Below are positions 29,696-37,825 of a stretch of DNA of 64,000 nucleotides, piece after piece. Positions within the stretch are counted from its first letter, which is position 1. Every line of letters starts with the position of its first letter. The stretch is from Rivihabitans pingtungensis (GTDB taxonomy: Bacteria > Pseudomonadota > Gammaproteobacteria > Burkholderiales > Aquaspirillaceae), in NCBI RefSeq assembly GCF_003201855.1, contig NZ_QJKI01000019.1, forward strand, positions 1 through 64,000, read 5' to 3'. Below the pieces are notes generated by a model. It was not told where the DNA came from and did no database searches. It was given only the letters and a program-made list of their open reading frames with translations. The position numbers were made by a program, and so were the translations under genes.

Positions 29696-31730
29696 CCGCA
29701 TCGCCCCGGCCAAACACCTCCACCCACCAGGCGGTGAACTCGGGCGTGTCGCGGATCGGGTCGAGGTCGGGGTCGGTGCGGAGGTGGTCTTCGGACAGCA
29801 AAGCGCCGTGGGTTTGACAAATACGCAGCCAGCGGATGGCGTCGGCGGGGCGGTGGCGCAATGCGGCGATACAGGCCAGATTGTAGGCAGCAAGGCCGGG
29901 CTGGCCGGCTTCGGCTTGCAGCAATAGCGCTTCGGCTTGGTTTAGCAGGGCGGCGGCTTCATCTGGGTGGGTGTGCTGAATGGCATGGAATTCGTTTAGC
30001 AGTGCTGCGCCCCAGTTATTGGCTGCCTCATGCAGGTCTGGCTTGATCGCCAGCGCCTGGGCGTAGCATTCACCGGCTTGTTGCCACAACGCCCGCGTGG
30101 CTACCAGATCGCTCGTCGCCAAGGCTTGGGCTTCCCGAGTCAATGCAGAGCCCCAGTTGTAGGCCGCCTCATGCTTGTCTGGCTTGATTTCCAGCGCCTG
30201 GGCGTAGCGTTCACCGGCTTGTTGCCACAGAGCCCGCGCGGCCGGCAGATCGCTCGCCGCCAAGGCTTGGGCTTCCTGTGTCAATGCCCAGCCCCAGTTG
30301 TAGGCCGCCTCATGCTTGTCTGGCTTGATTTCCAGCGCCTGGGCGTAGCGTTCACCGGCTTGTTGCCACCGTACCCGCGCAGCCGGCAGATCGCTCGCCG
30401 CCAAGGCTTGGGCTTCCTGAGCCAGTGCATAGCCCCAGTTGTAGGCCGCCTCATGCATGTCCGGCTTGATTTTCAGCGCCTGGGCGTAGCGTTTACCGGC
30501 TTCCTTCCACAGCGCCCGCGCGGCCGGCAGATCGCCACTTTCCGCCAAGGATTGCGCTTCGCGGGCCTGTGCATTGCCTTTCTTCACCCACGCCCAGCTT
30601 TGCACGTCTGGATCGGTGGAGTTTTGCAGCGCACTTACCCCACCAATCAGGTAGGCATTCACGTCTTGGCTGGGGTGTGCAGGTGAGTCTTGTCCAGACA
30701 CATCCGCTTTGAGCAATGTTTCAGCCTGATCCAGTAGACGGCGGGTTTGCTTAAGCCAGTCGATGCCGTTTGGTTCGTCGTGATAGTACGGTTTGTCGTT
30801 TTGCTTGCCGTCTTCAATAAACTCGGCAATTGGCGTCAGTTGCTCGCGCAGGTGGGCAAAAGGCTGGCCCAGCAGCGTTGGCGGCCAGGCGTCCATGTCC
30901 CGCGCCAGCTTCATGAAAAAGTGATCCGCCCCTTCCGGGTGATGCAGATGAAAGGCGTAGCGCTCTGCGCTGAACAGCTCGGCCAAGTGCGGTTTTGGCG
31001 TGGGCTGAGTGCTGATCCAGTACAGCCCGCATTGGTGGCAGTCAGCCTGAATCAGTTCCAGCAGCGGGTCGGCTTCGCCGCTATAGCCGACCACGATCCA
31101 TAGCCGCCGCTCGCGGGCGTGGTCGAATATCGGTTTGAGTTGCTGGGCATGCTGCGCCAGTTCGTCCGGGTCGTTAAGCAGGCTAAAGCCGTTGCGCTGG
31201 CCGTGCAGGTGAAACACCGCCAGGTCAGGCAGTTCGGCCATGCGCATTTGGGTGGGGTGAAAGGCGGTGAGGTCGTACACCGCCGGGAACACATTCACCA
31301 GCGCGCAGGCGCGGGTGATGAGCTGGTCGAAGTTGGTGGTCAGCACGCGGTCGAGGCGTTTGTGTTTCAGCAATTGCGCCAGGCCAATATGCGCCCAGTT
31401 GATTTTTGAGTCGTCAATATAGCCCTTGAACAGGGAGCGGCGCTGATCGGGGTTCAGCTCGTGCATGTACTGGTTGTAACTGGGCTTGCTGGTTGCGCCT
31501 GCTTTTTGCCGGGCGCGTTGCCAGGCTTGCGGAAACGTCTTGCGGATATCGTCAATAATGCCGCCAGCCAGCGGAATGCCGCCCGAAAACGAACAGCCAG
31601 CGCCAATCAGCACCGTGGCGCGGCCCTCGCTGCTGCGCAGGTCCTCCACCAAATCCTCAAAGCTGCGGGTCTTGAATAAGGATAATGAGCCTTGCGATGG
31701 GGTGGAGGTGGCGGCAGTTGGGGCAGTCAT
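29685..31730 (-). CDS. SIR2-domain protein with C-terminal TPR repeats, candidate antiphage defence
   Basis: A 681-residue protein. Residues ~25-270 form a SIR2/SIR2-2-like NAD-binding domain: GAGCS (43-47), TTNFD (131-135), HLHG (174-177), VVGYSG (213-218). There are no zinc-ribbon cysteines, so it is closer to the NADase-type SIR2 domains of defence proteins than to deacetylases. Residues ~380-640 are tetratricopeptide-like, including near-identical 47-residue units. SIR2 domains fused to helical sensors (DSR1/2, ThsA, SIR2-STAND) deplete NAD on phage infection; this role is an inference here. It is a single gene, with repeat R4 about 120 bp upstream of its start. No convincing ribosome site before ATG 31730. 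Confidence 0.8.
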   Translation of the reverse strand: MTAPTAATSTPSQGSLSLFKTRSFEDLVEDLRSSEGRATVLIGAGCSFSGGIPLAGGIIDDIRKTFPQAWQRARQKAGATSKPSYNQYMHELNPDQRRSLFKGYIDDSKINWAHIGLAQLLKHKRLDRVLTTNFDQLITRACALVNVFPAVYDLTAFHPTQMRMAELPDLAVFHLHGQRNGFSLLNDPDELAQHAQQLKPIFDHARERRLWIVVGYSGEADPLLELIQADCHQCGLYWISTQPTPKPHLAELFSAERYAFHLHHPEGADHFFMKLARDMDAWPPTLLGQPFAHLREQLTPIAEFIEDGKQNDKPYYHDEPNGIDWLKQTRRLLDQAETLLKADVSGQDSPAHPSQDVNAYLIGGVSALQNSTDPDVQSWAWVKKGNAQAREAQSLAESGDLPAARALWKEAGKRYAQALKIKPDMHEAAYNWGYALAQEAQALAASDLPAARVRWQQAGERYAQALEIKPDKHEAAYNWGWALTQEAQALAASDLPAARALWQQAGERYAQALEIKPDKHEAAYNWGSALTREAQALATSDLVATRALWQQAGECYAQALAIKPDLHEAANNWGAALLNEFHAIQHTHPDEAAALLNQAEALLLQAEAGQPGLAAYNLACIAALRHRPADAIRWLRICQTHGALLSEDHLRTDPDLDPIRDTPEFTAWWVEVFGRGDAAMG
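30010..30573 (-). repeat. Four tandem 141-bp units encoding the TPR array
   Basis: CCCCAGTT recurs at 30010, 30151, 30292 and 30433, an exact 141-bp period (47 codons). The middle units are nearly identical at DNA level, including synonymous positions, which points to recent duplication or gene conversion. The unit contains (G/W)ERYAQALEIKPDKHEAAYNW. Confidence 0.9.
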
Positions 31731-31848
31731 GGCGCGGCGGGGGTGGCAGGGCGGGAGATGCCATCAGGATGAAACCTGGCGCGATGGGCGTCAAGTGGCC
31801 TTGCGCTGCGCCAGGTGCTGCGCCCGGTTTGGCGCGGGATGGGCACTT

Positions 31849-31955
31849 GGCGCCGCTAACACAACCCTCCTGGCGTTGTTGCCCACCCGCACTGTCTACG
31901 GTGGCACGCCCAGCCCAGCCAGGAGCGCTGCGCTGAGTTTTGTTCGCGGCGCTTA
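31849..31955. repeat. Palindromic MITE-like repeat, copy R4 (inverted)
   Basis: Same family as R8, opposite orientation, ~107 bp with a shortened centre. Its right end ...TCGCGGCGC-TTA supplies the stop codon (31953-31955) of the downstream minus-strand gene. Confidence 0.82.
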
Positions 31956-32507
31956 GTCTTCCTCAATTTCCATTTCCGCCATGATGGCGTATTTCTCGGC
32001 GGTCCAGCGTTGGAAGTCTTCTGGTGCTTGCTCAACAAAGCGGGAGGCGCCGGGGGTCGCTTCGATAATGGCGGTGGTGTTGGCAAAGCCGGTGGCGCTA
32101 AACCAGTTGTCCATGATGACGATATAGTCTGGCTCGGGAAGGTCTTTGAAGGCGCTGATCTGGCGCAGCACGTTCAGAGCATCGACAAAATTGTCATAGC
32201 TCTCAGAAAAATCAACTACGGTGAGTGTCCACTCGCCCGTGGCTTCGTCGTATTGATTGATCAGCGGGCCATAGCGGCAGGTGTCCACCAACTCAGTCAG
32301 CCAGTGTTGCACCGACGTGCCATGCGGCGCGTTGTTAAGGATTTTTTCTTCGATGCCGGGCGTTTCTTTGCCGTAAAACTGGCCAGTGGCCAGCCAATCG
32401 ACAAAATCGGCGTATTGCTTGGCCGGGGTGATGATGTGTTCAAGAAAGCGCTGATGTTGTGCGGCGCTGAGGTGAAAACGGGCAATCAGTTGCGAGGGTT
32501 CGGACAT
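31953..32507 (-). CDS. Hypothetical protein, 184 aa
   Basis: Unrecognised soluble acidic protein (MSEPSQLIARFHLSAAQHQRF...), rich in aromatic residues and ending EMEIEED. No signal peptide or membrane segment. Start ATG 32507 has GGAG eight bases upstream. Its TAA stop is the flanking trinucleotide of repeat R4. It is isolated between two repeat copies (R4 and R5). No function can be assigned. Confidence 0.7.
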   Translation of the reverse strand: MSEPSQLIARFHLSAAQHQRFLEHIITPAKQYADFVDWLATGQFYGKETPGIEEKILNNAPHGTSVQHWLTELVDTCRYGPLINQYDEATGEWTLTVVDFSESYDNFVDALNVLRQISAFKDLPEPDYIVIMDNWFSATGFANTTAIIEATPGASRFVEQAPEDFQRWTAEKYAIMAEMEIEED

Positions 32508-32713
32508 AGAGGGGCTCCCTGGCTGGCGGCAGGCGCGACGCCGGCATGGCGCCGCTGTCAGCACAGGCGGCACGTCTCGCTAACAGCCCAGGGCCCGCTG
32601 CCGCGTATGGCCTAGAGAAACAGCAGCTTAAGCTCAGTCGCCCGTCCATGACAATTGGTATGACTACCGATTCTATAGGAGTGCTGATATTGCTGGCCGA
32701 TGGCGGCCGCAGA

Positions 32714-32816
32714 TTAGAACCACTCACAACACCCAGCGCAGCGCTCCTGGCGGAGGCACGCCCGCAGACAATACGGGTATGCAACAACGCCAGGCGGGTT
32801 TTGTGAGCGGCGCTTA
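32714..32816. repeat. Palindromic MITE-like repeat, copy R5
   Basis: Same family as R8, 103 bp, centre shortened. It is flanked by TTA (32714-32716) and TTA (32814-32816); the latter is the hydrolase stop codon in reverse. Confidence 0.82.
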
Positions 32817-33623
32817 TCCCCACGTCGCCCGCAGCCATCCCTCCAGCCGCTTGGCGGCTTCTTCCCAATGGGTGTCCAGCATCATCAGGTGGGCCATGTC
32901 CGGCAGGATTTCGGCGGTGACGCCCAGGCGGCAGGCGGTGGCTACCACTTCGTGCGGGGCAATCAGTTGGTCGTTGGCGGCGCCCAGCACCAGGGCGGGG
33001 ACGGCGGGCAGGTGGCTGACCGGAAACAGGCTGATCATCGACAGGTCAAAAATCGCCCGCATGGATTCCGGCTGAAAGCGGCGCACCCAGTCGCGCAGGC
33101 GTTCGCGGTCTACGTCGGCCGAGAACAGCAGGCGCTGGGCCTGGTCGAGGTCGGGGTGGTAGTGCTCGTTGGCCTGAAACAGGTTCAGCGCCGCCAGCAG
33201 GTCGGGGGCGGTGGTGAGCATGCGCCAGGCCGAGGCGTTGATGCCAAAAGGCGGCACCGAGGCCATCAGCGCCACGCCGGCCGGCGGGTGCTGGCGATGC
33301 ATTTCCAGGTAGCGCTGCACCACAAAGCCGCCCATCGAGTGGCCGATCAGCACGGGCGGGCGCGGCATGGTTTTCACCACGGCGTGGACATTGCGGGCAA
33401 AGTCGTCGATGCCCAGCGCCGCCAGCCAGGCGTGGCCACGGCTGTCGCCATGGCCTTCCAGGCTGATGGCGGTGGCGTGCCAGCCGCGTTGGGCAAACCA
33501 GGGCAAAAAGTATTCTTCCCACACCCAGGCGGCGCAGTAGGCGCCGTGCACAAACAACAGCGGCGGGGCATCCAGCGGGGCGCCGTGGGCGGCGTGTGAT
33601 TGGCATTCCAGTCCGGGCACCAT
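32814..33623 (-). CDS. Alpha/beta hydrolase
   Basis: A 269-residue alpha/beta-hydrolase: PPLLFVHGAYCAAWVW (oxyanion region), the nucleophile elbow GHSMGG, an acid in the AANDQLIAP segment and the late histidine in MAHLMML. Substrate unknown; the lineage includes lysophospholipases and esterases. ATG 33623 overlaps the phoH stop by one base (TAATG), so it is co-translated with phoH. Its stop is shared with repeat R5. Confidence 0.85.
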   Translation of the reverse strand: MVPGLECQSHAAHGAPLDAPPLLFVHGAYCAAWVWEEYFLPWFAQRGWHATAISLEGHGDSRGHAWLAALGIDDFARNVHAVVKTMPRPPVLIGHSMGGFVVQRYLEMHRQHPPAGVALMASVPPFGINASAWRMLTTAPDLLAALNLFQANEHYHPDLDQAQRLLFSADVDRERLRDWVRRFQPESMRAIFDLSMISLFPVSHLPAVPALVLGAANDQLIAPHEVVATACRLGVTAEILPDMAHLMMLDTHWEEAAKRLEGWLRATWG

Positions 33624-35029
33624 TACAGCACCTCGGCGGCAAAGTCTGCCAGCCGCGAGCGTTCGCCGCGTTGCAGGGTGATGTGGCCGGCGTGGGCCCA
33701 GTTTTTCATGCGGTCCACCACGTAGGTGAGGCCGGAGCTGCCTTCGGTGAGGTAGGGGGTGTCGATTTGGGCGATATTGCCCAGGCACACCACTTTGGTG
33801 CCGGGGCCGGCGCGGGTGATCAGGGTTTTCATTTGTTTGGGGGTCAGGTTCTGAGCTTCGTCGATGATGAGGAATTTGTTCAAAAAAGTGCGGCCGCGCA
33901 TGAAGTTCAGTGATTTGACCTTGATGCGGCTGCGGATCAGGTCGCGGGTGGCGGCGCGGCCCCAGTCGCCGCCGTCGTCGTCGGATTTATTGAGCACGTC
34001 CAGGTTGTCGTCCAGCGCGCCCATCCAGGGGGCCATTTTTTCTTCTTCGGTGCCGGGTAAAAAGCCGATGTCCTCGCCCACCGGCACGGTGACGCGGGTC
34101 ATGATGATTTCGCTGTAGCGTTTTTCTTCCAGCGTCAGCGCCAGGCCGGCGGCCAGGGTGAGCAGGGTTTTGCCGGTGCCGGCCTGGCCCAGCAGGGTGA
34201 CAAAATCAATCTCCGGGTTCATCAGCAGGTTAAGGGCAAAGTTTTGCTCGCGGTTGCGCGCGGTCACGCCCCATACGCTGTGTTTGCTGTGGCTGTAGTC
34301 GCTGAGGGTTTCCAGCGTGATGGTTTTGCCTTCGCGCGCCAGCACGCGGGCGGCAAACGGCGCTTCGCCGCCCTGCCAGAGGATTTCGTTCAGCAAGAGG
34401 TTGGCGCAGCCGGGGCCGCTCATGCGGTAATAGCTTTTGCCGCCTTCTTGCCAGGATTTGAGGTTTTTGCCGTTTTTTTCCCAGAAGCCTTGGTCGATCT
34501 CGCGCGCGCCGCTGTACAGCAGATCGGTGTCTTCCAGCACTTGATCATTGAAATAATCTTCTGCCGCCAGGCCCAGCGCGGCGGCCTTGATGCGCATATT
34601 GATGTCTTTGGACACCAAAATCACCTGGCGCTCGGGCTGGGCCAAGTGCAAGGCCATGACAATGCCCAGAATCTGGTTATCCGCCTTGCCCACCGGCAGG
34701 CCGGCCGGCAATTGGCCATCCAGCGCGCGGGTTTGCAGCAGCAGCCGGCCGGTGGCGGCCTTGTGGCTGGCGGCTTTCAGGCTGATGCCGGCGTCGATGT
34801 CGTCGGCGTCGCGCACCAGTTCATCCAGAAAACGGCTGGCCTGACGGGCGTTGCGCGCCACTTCCGACATGCCTTTTTTGTGGCCGTCGAGTTCTTCCAG
34901 GGTGATCATCGGCAAGAACACATCGTGTTCGGCAAAGCGGAACAGGCAGGAAGGGTCGTGCATCAGCACATTGGTGTCCAGCACAAACAGTTTGATCCGG
35001 GAGAGGGCGGTTTTTTTCTTGGCTGGCAT
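33623..35029 (-). CDS. PhoH-family protein with N-terminal PIN domain (PhoH2-like)
   Basis: A 468-residue protein joining a PIN ribonuclease domain (~12-150: LFVLDTNVLMHDP with the acidic residue, later VSKDINMRIKA) to a PhoH ATPase (~245-465: Walker A LGQAGTGKTLL, Walker B LIIDEAQNLTP, sensor GNIAQID). PhoH2 proteins unwind and cleave RNA. The start is ATG 35029 (MPAKKKTALSR); the longer open frame has no homology. First gene of a two-gene unit with the hydrolase. Confidence 0.9.
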   Translation of the reverse strand: MPAKKKTALSRIKLFVLDTNVLMHDPSCLFRFAEHDVFLPMITLEELDGHKKGMSEVARNARQASRFLDELVRDADDIDAGISLKAASHKAATGRLLLQTRALDGQLPAGLPVGKADNQILGIVMALHLAQPERQVILVSKDINMRIKAAALGLAAEDYFNDQVLEDTDLLYSGAREIDQGFWEKNGKNLKSWQEGGKSYYRMSGPGCANLLLNEILWQGGEAPFAARVLAREGKTITLETLSDYSHSKHSVWGVTARNREQNFALNLLMNPEIDFVTLLGQAGTGKTLLTLAAGLALTLEEKRYSEIIMTRVTVPVGEDIGFLPGTEEEKMAPWMGALDDNLDVLNKSDDDGGDWGRAATRDLIRSRIKVKSLNFMRGRTFLNKFLIIDEAQNLTPKQMKTLITRAGPGTKVVCLGNIAQIDTPYLTEGSSGLTYVVDRMKNWAHAGHITLQRGERSRLADFAAEVL

Positions 35030-35118
35030 GAGAGTGGGCTTTCCTGTTGGCGCAATATCAGTCGAAAAGCGGCCAGGCGACGCGCGCCCGGCGGCCAGCA
35101 CAGCATGCGCGGCGCGCG

Positions 35119-35571
35119 CTACAGCGTGTTGACAAAGGCCAGCACCTCGGCCACATGGCTGGGCACTTTCACGCCGCGCCACTCGCGCAGCACGCTGCCG
35201 CCTTCGCCCAGCACAAAGGTGCTGCGCTCGATGCCGCGCACCTGTTTGCCGTACATGTTTTTCAGCTTCATCACCCCGAACGCTGCGCAGGCGATTTCGT
35301 CCGGGTCGCTGATCAGATCAAACGGCAGGGATAATTTGGCCTTGAAGTTTTCGTGCGACTTGATCGAGTCGCGCGACAGGCCCCACACCTGGCAGCCGGC
35401 GGCGACAAAATCGGCGTAAGCATCCCGAAAATCCATGCTTTCGGTGGTGCAGCCGGGGGTGTTGTCCTTGGGGTAAAAATACAGCACCAGCGGCTTGGCG
35501 CTGTCGGATAAGCTGAAAGTGTGCCCGCTGGTGGCTGGCAAGCTCAGCTGGGCTGGCAGGGTAAGGCTCAT
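35119..35571 (-). CDS. bcp: Peroxiredoxin, Bcp/AhpC-TSA type without the usual resolving cysteine
   Basis: A 150-residue thioredoxin-fold peroxidase. The peroxidatic Cys41 is in YFYPKDNTPGCTTE. E. coli-type Bcp has a resolving cysteine five residues later; here that position is methionine. A Cys at ~60 (VAAGC) could replace it, or a small thiol may resolve the enzyme. AGGAG precedes ATG 35571. It reduces hydrogen or lipid peroxides in the cytoplasm. It is 89 bp upstream of phoH on the same strand. Confidence 0.9.
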   Translation of the reverse strand: MSLTLPAQLSLPATSGHTFSLSDSAKPLVLYFYPKDNTPGCTTESMDFRDAYADFVAAGCQVWGLSRDSIKSHENFKAKLSLPFDLISDPDEIACAAFGVMKLKNMYGKQVRGIERSTFVLGEGGSVLREWRGVKVPSHVAEVLAFVNTL

Positions 35572-35664
35572 GGCGACTCCTGGGTTAGGGGCAGGGAGAT
35601 GCGGCGGTTGCCCGCGGCTTTCCATCCCTCATAGAATAGCGAAACCCGTCCGCTGTCAATATTC

Positions 35665-36396
35665 ATGCCACCTGTCATCAATCTGCTTGTCCAATTATGC
35701 CATGCGCTCGGCCGGCTGCCAGCCTTGCGCCGCGCGCCCGTGCAGGCGGCGCTAGGACGCCAGTTGCAGCAGTGCGGCTTGCGCGCGCTGCCCGGCATTG
35801 CCTGCCTGGGCGCCGCGCTGGGCTTGGCGGCGGTGCAGCAAATGCACCATGTGTACGGCGCCAATGTGGACTTCACCCTGCGCACCTTGCTGCAATTATT
35901 GCTGTCCGAGCTGGCCCCGCTGTTGACCGCGCTGTTTTTGCTTACCCGCTCCAGCTCGGGGATTGCCGCCGAGGTGGCGGCGTTGCGCGTGCATGGCGAG
36001 TGGCGCACGCTTGCCGCCATGCAAGTGGACCCGCTGGCCTTTGTGCTGCTGCCGCGCCTCTTGGCTATCCCGCTGGCCAGCGCGCTGCTGACCTTGTATC
36101 TGCTGCTGATTGCCCAGGGCGCAGCGGTGCTGTACGCGCTGGACGCGCCAGACCAGGCCACGTTTTACAGCATGCTGGAGCCGCTGACCCCGGCCATGGC
36201 GCTGCTGTGCCTGAGCAAAAGCCTGCTGTTTGGCGCGCTGACCGCCGCCAGCAGCTGTCTGGCCGGCTTGGCGGCCGAAGGCGACTGGCCAGCGGTGTCG
36301 CAGGCGTCGGCGCGCGCGGTGTTGTTTGGCCTGCTGGCGATTGTGGCCGCCGACGCGCTGTTTGCCCTGCTGCCGGCGCTGTGGAGCCCGGCATGA
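35665..36396 (+). CDS. MlaE-family ABC permease (MCE system)
   Basis: A 243-residue membrane protein with five to six hydrophobic segments and the MlaE-family central motif RSSSGIAAEVAALRVHGEWRTLAAMQVDPLAFVLLPRLLA. It should form the inner-membrane core of a phospholipid transporter with the MCE protein encoded two genes downstream. Less conserved than canonical MlaE (typically ~260 residues) and likely a paralogous MCE system. First gene of a four-gene overlapping operon. Confidence 0.85.
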   Translation: MPPVINLLVQLCHALGRLPALRRAPVQAALGRQLQQCGLRALPGIACLGAALGLAAVQQMHHVYGANVDFTLRTLLQLLLSELAPLLTALFLLTRSSSGIAAEVAALRVHGEWRTLAAMQVDPLAFVLLPRLLAIPLASALLTLYLLLIAQGAAVLYALDAPDQATFYSMLEPLTPAMALLCLSKSLLFGALTAASSCLAGLAAEGDWPAVSQASARAVLFGLLAIVAADALFALLPALWSPA

Positions 36397-36935
36397 GCGC
36401 GCTGACCCTCACCCTGCCGGATGGCGGCGCGCTGGCGCTGTGCGCCGGCCAGCTGACGCAATGCGCCTGGAGCCCGGCCAATCAAACGGCCATCAGCGCC
36501 GCCCTGCTGGCCGCCGGCCAGGTGACGCTGGCGCTGCCGGCGCAAGGCGGCTTGCTCAGCACGCTGAGCGTGGCCGACAACCTCACCCTGGCCGCCAGCT
36601 ACCACGGCATGCCCTGGGCCGAGCTGGACGCCGCGCTGGCCCTGCTGCTGCCGGCGCTGGCGCTGGACGCCGCCGCCTGGCGCGCGCTATTGGCCACCCC
36701 CACCGAACAACTCAGCGCCGACGACCGCCGCCGGGTGCTGCTGCTGCGCGCGGCGCTCACCCCGGCCGCCGCCTGGCTGATCGACAGCGATTTTTTTGCT
36801 GATGCCCACCCCGACCTGGCCGCGCGCGGCCAGGCGCTGCTGGCCCAGGCCCTGCCGGGCCGGCTGGCGGTATGGCTCACCCGCCCGGCCCGCCCTGCGC
36901 AACCGGGCGCTGAATGGAAGGAACCCCCACCATGA
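36393..36935 (+). CDS. Degenerate ABC ATPase-like subunit lacking Walker A (MlaF position)
   Basis: A 180-residue protein in the MlaF slot, joined to its neighbours by ATGA overlaps on both sides. The ABC fold can be traced: QGGLLSTLSVADNLTLAASYHG resembles the Q-loop region, QLSADDRRRVLLLRAAL the signature/ARA helix and AAWLIDSDFF the Walker B strand. However, the P-loop is replaced by WSPANQTAIS, the signature is LSADD not LSGGQ, and Walker B lacks the catalytic Glu. At 180 residues it is also short of the usual ~260. It probably cannot hydrolyse ATP. Confidence 0.75.
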   Translation: MSALTLTLPDGGALALCAGQLTQCAWSPANQTAISAALLAAGQVTLALPAQGGLLSTLSVADNLTLAASYHGMPWAELDAALALLLPALALDAAAWRALLATPTEQLSADDRRRVLLLRAALTPAAAWLIDSDFFADAHPDLAARGQALLAQALPGRLAVWLTRPARPAQPGAEWKEPPP

Positions 36936-37825
36936 CCACGCTTCCCCGCCCGGCGCGCGCGCGCCGGCTGTGGTGGTTTATTGCGCTGGCCGTGCTTGGC
37001 CTGGCTGCGCTGCTGGCCGCGCGGCTGTGGCTGCAAGGCTGGTTTGAGCCCAGCACGCCCATCCGCCTGTACGCCGCCTCGGGCAGCGACCTGAAACCCG
37101 GCATGCCGGTGAAGTTTCGCGCCTTCAAGATCGGCGCTGTCCAGAGCATCACCCTGAAAGACGATGCCCATGTGGACGTGGTGGCGCGCATTGAAAACCG
37201 CTACCTGAAATTCATCCGCCAGACCTCGCTGGCCCGGCTGAGCAAAGAAGGGCTGATTGGCAACAGCTTTATCAGCATTGAAACCAGCGACACCAGCGCG
37301 CCGGCGCTGGGCAAAAACGCCTATCTGGCGCTGATGCCGGGCACCGATATGGAAGTCATCGCCCAGCAAGTCAAAGACCAGGTAGACCCGGTGATTGCCG
37401 AGCTGCACACCCTGCTGGCCGGGCTGAACCACCCGCAAGGGCCGTTTCAGCAAAGCCTGCGCCATCTGGCGGTCAGCACCGGCAAGCTGAACGACACGCA
37501 CACCCAGCTCAACAGCCTGCTCCGCCACACCGACACGCTGATTGACCGCGACGCCCGCCAGACGCTGACCGCCATCAACCGCGACTTACCCGCCGTGATG
37601 CGCCAGCTGAACGCCACCACCCAGGCCACCCAGGCAGCCAGCCAAAGCCTGAACGACGCCATGCAGGCCAGCGCCACGCAACTGCCCGGCCTGATTCGCG
37701 ACAGCCGCTTGCTGATCCAGCAAAGCAACGACACCCTGGACGGCCTGCGCCAGCACTGGCCGCTGAAACAACTGAGCGCGCCCATCGCGCCCGACACCGG
37801 AGACATCCATGGCGCTCAGGATTAA
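36932..37825 (+). CDS. MCE-domain protein (MlaD/PqiB-like)
   Basis: A 297-residue protein with one N-terminal membrane helix (~10-34) and an MCE domain (~45-125: TPIRLYAASGSDLKPGMPVKFRAFKIGAVQSI). A long alpha-helical, coiled-coil region rich in Gln/Thr/Asn (~135-270) follows. It should form the periplasmic ring or tube for lipid transfer. AAGGAA precedes ATG 36932, which overlaps the upstream stop. Confidence 0.87.
   Translation: MTTLPRPARARRLWWFIALAVLGLAALLAARLWLQGWFEPSTPIRLYAASGSDLKPGMPVKFRAFKIGAVQSITLKDDAHVDVVARIENRYLKFIRQTSLARLSKEGLIGNSFISIETSDTSAPALGKNAYLALMPGTDMEVIAQQVKDQVDPVIAELHTLLAGLNHPQGPFQQSLRHLAVSTGKLNDTHTQLNSLLRHTDTLIDRDARQTLTAINRDLPAVMRQLNATTQATQAASQSLNDAMQASATQLPGLIRDSRLLIQQSNDTLDGLRQHWPLKQLSAPIAPDTGDIHGAQD

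Noticed and set aside
30010..30573. Regular 141-bp repeats considered as a CRISPR array
   Set aside because: Unit far too long, no spacers, and entirely in frame within the SIR2-TPR gene.
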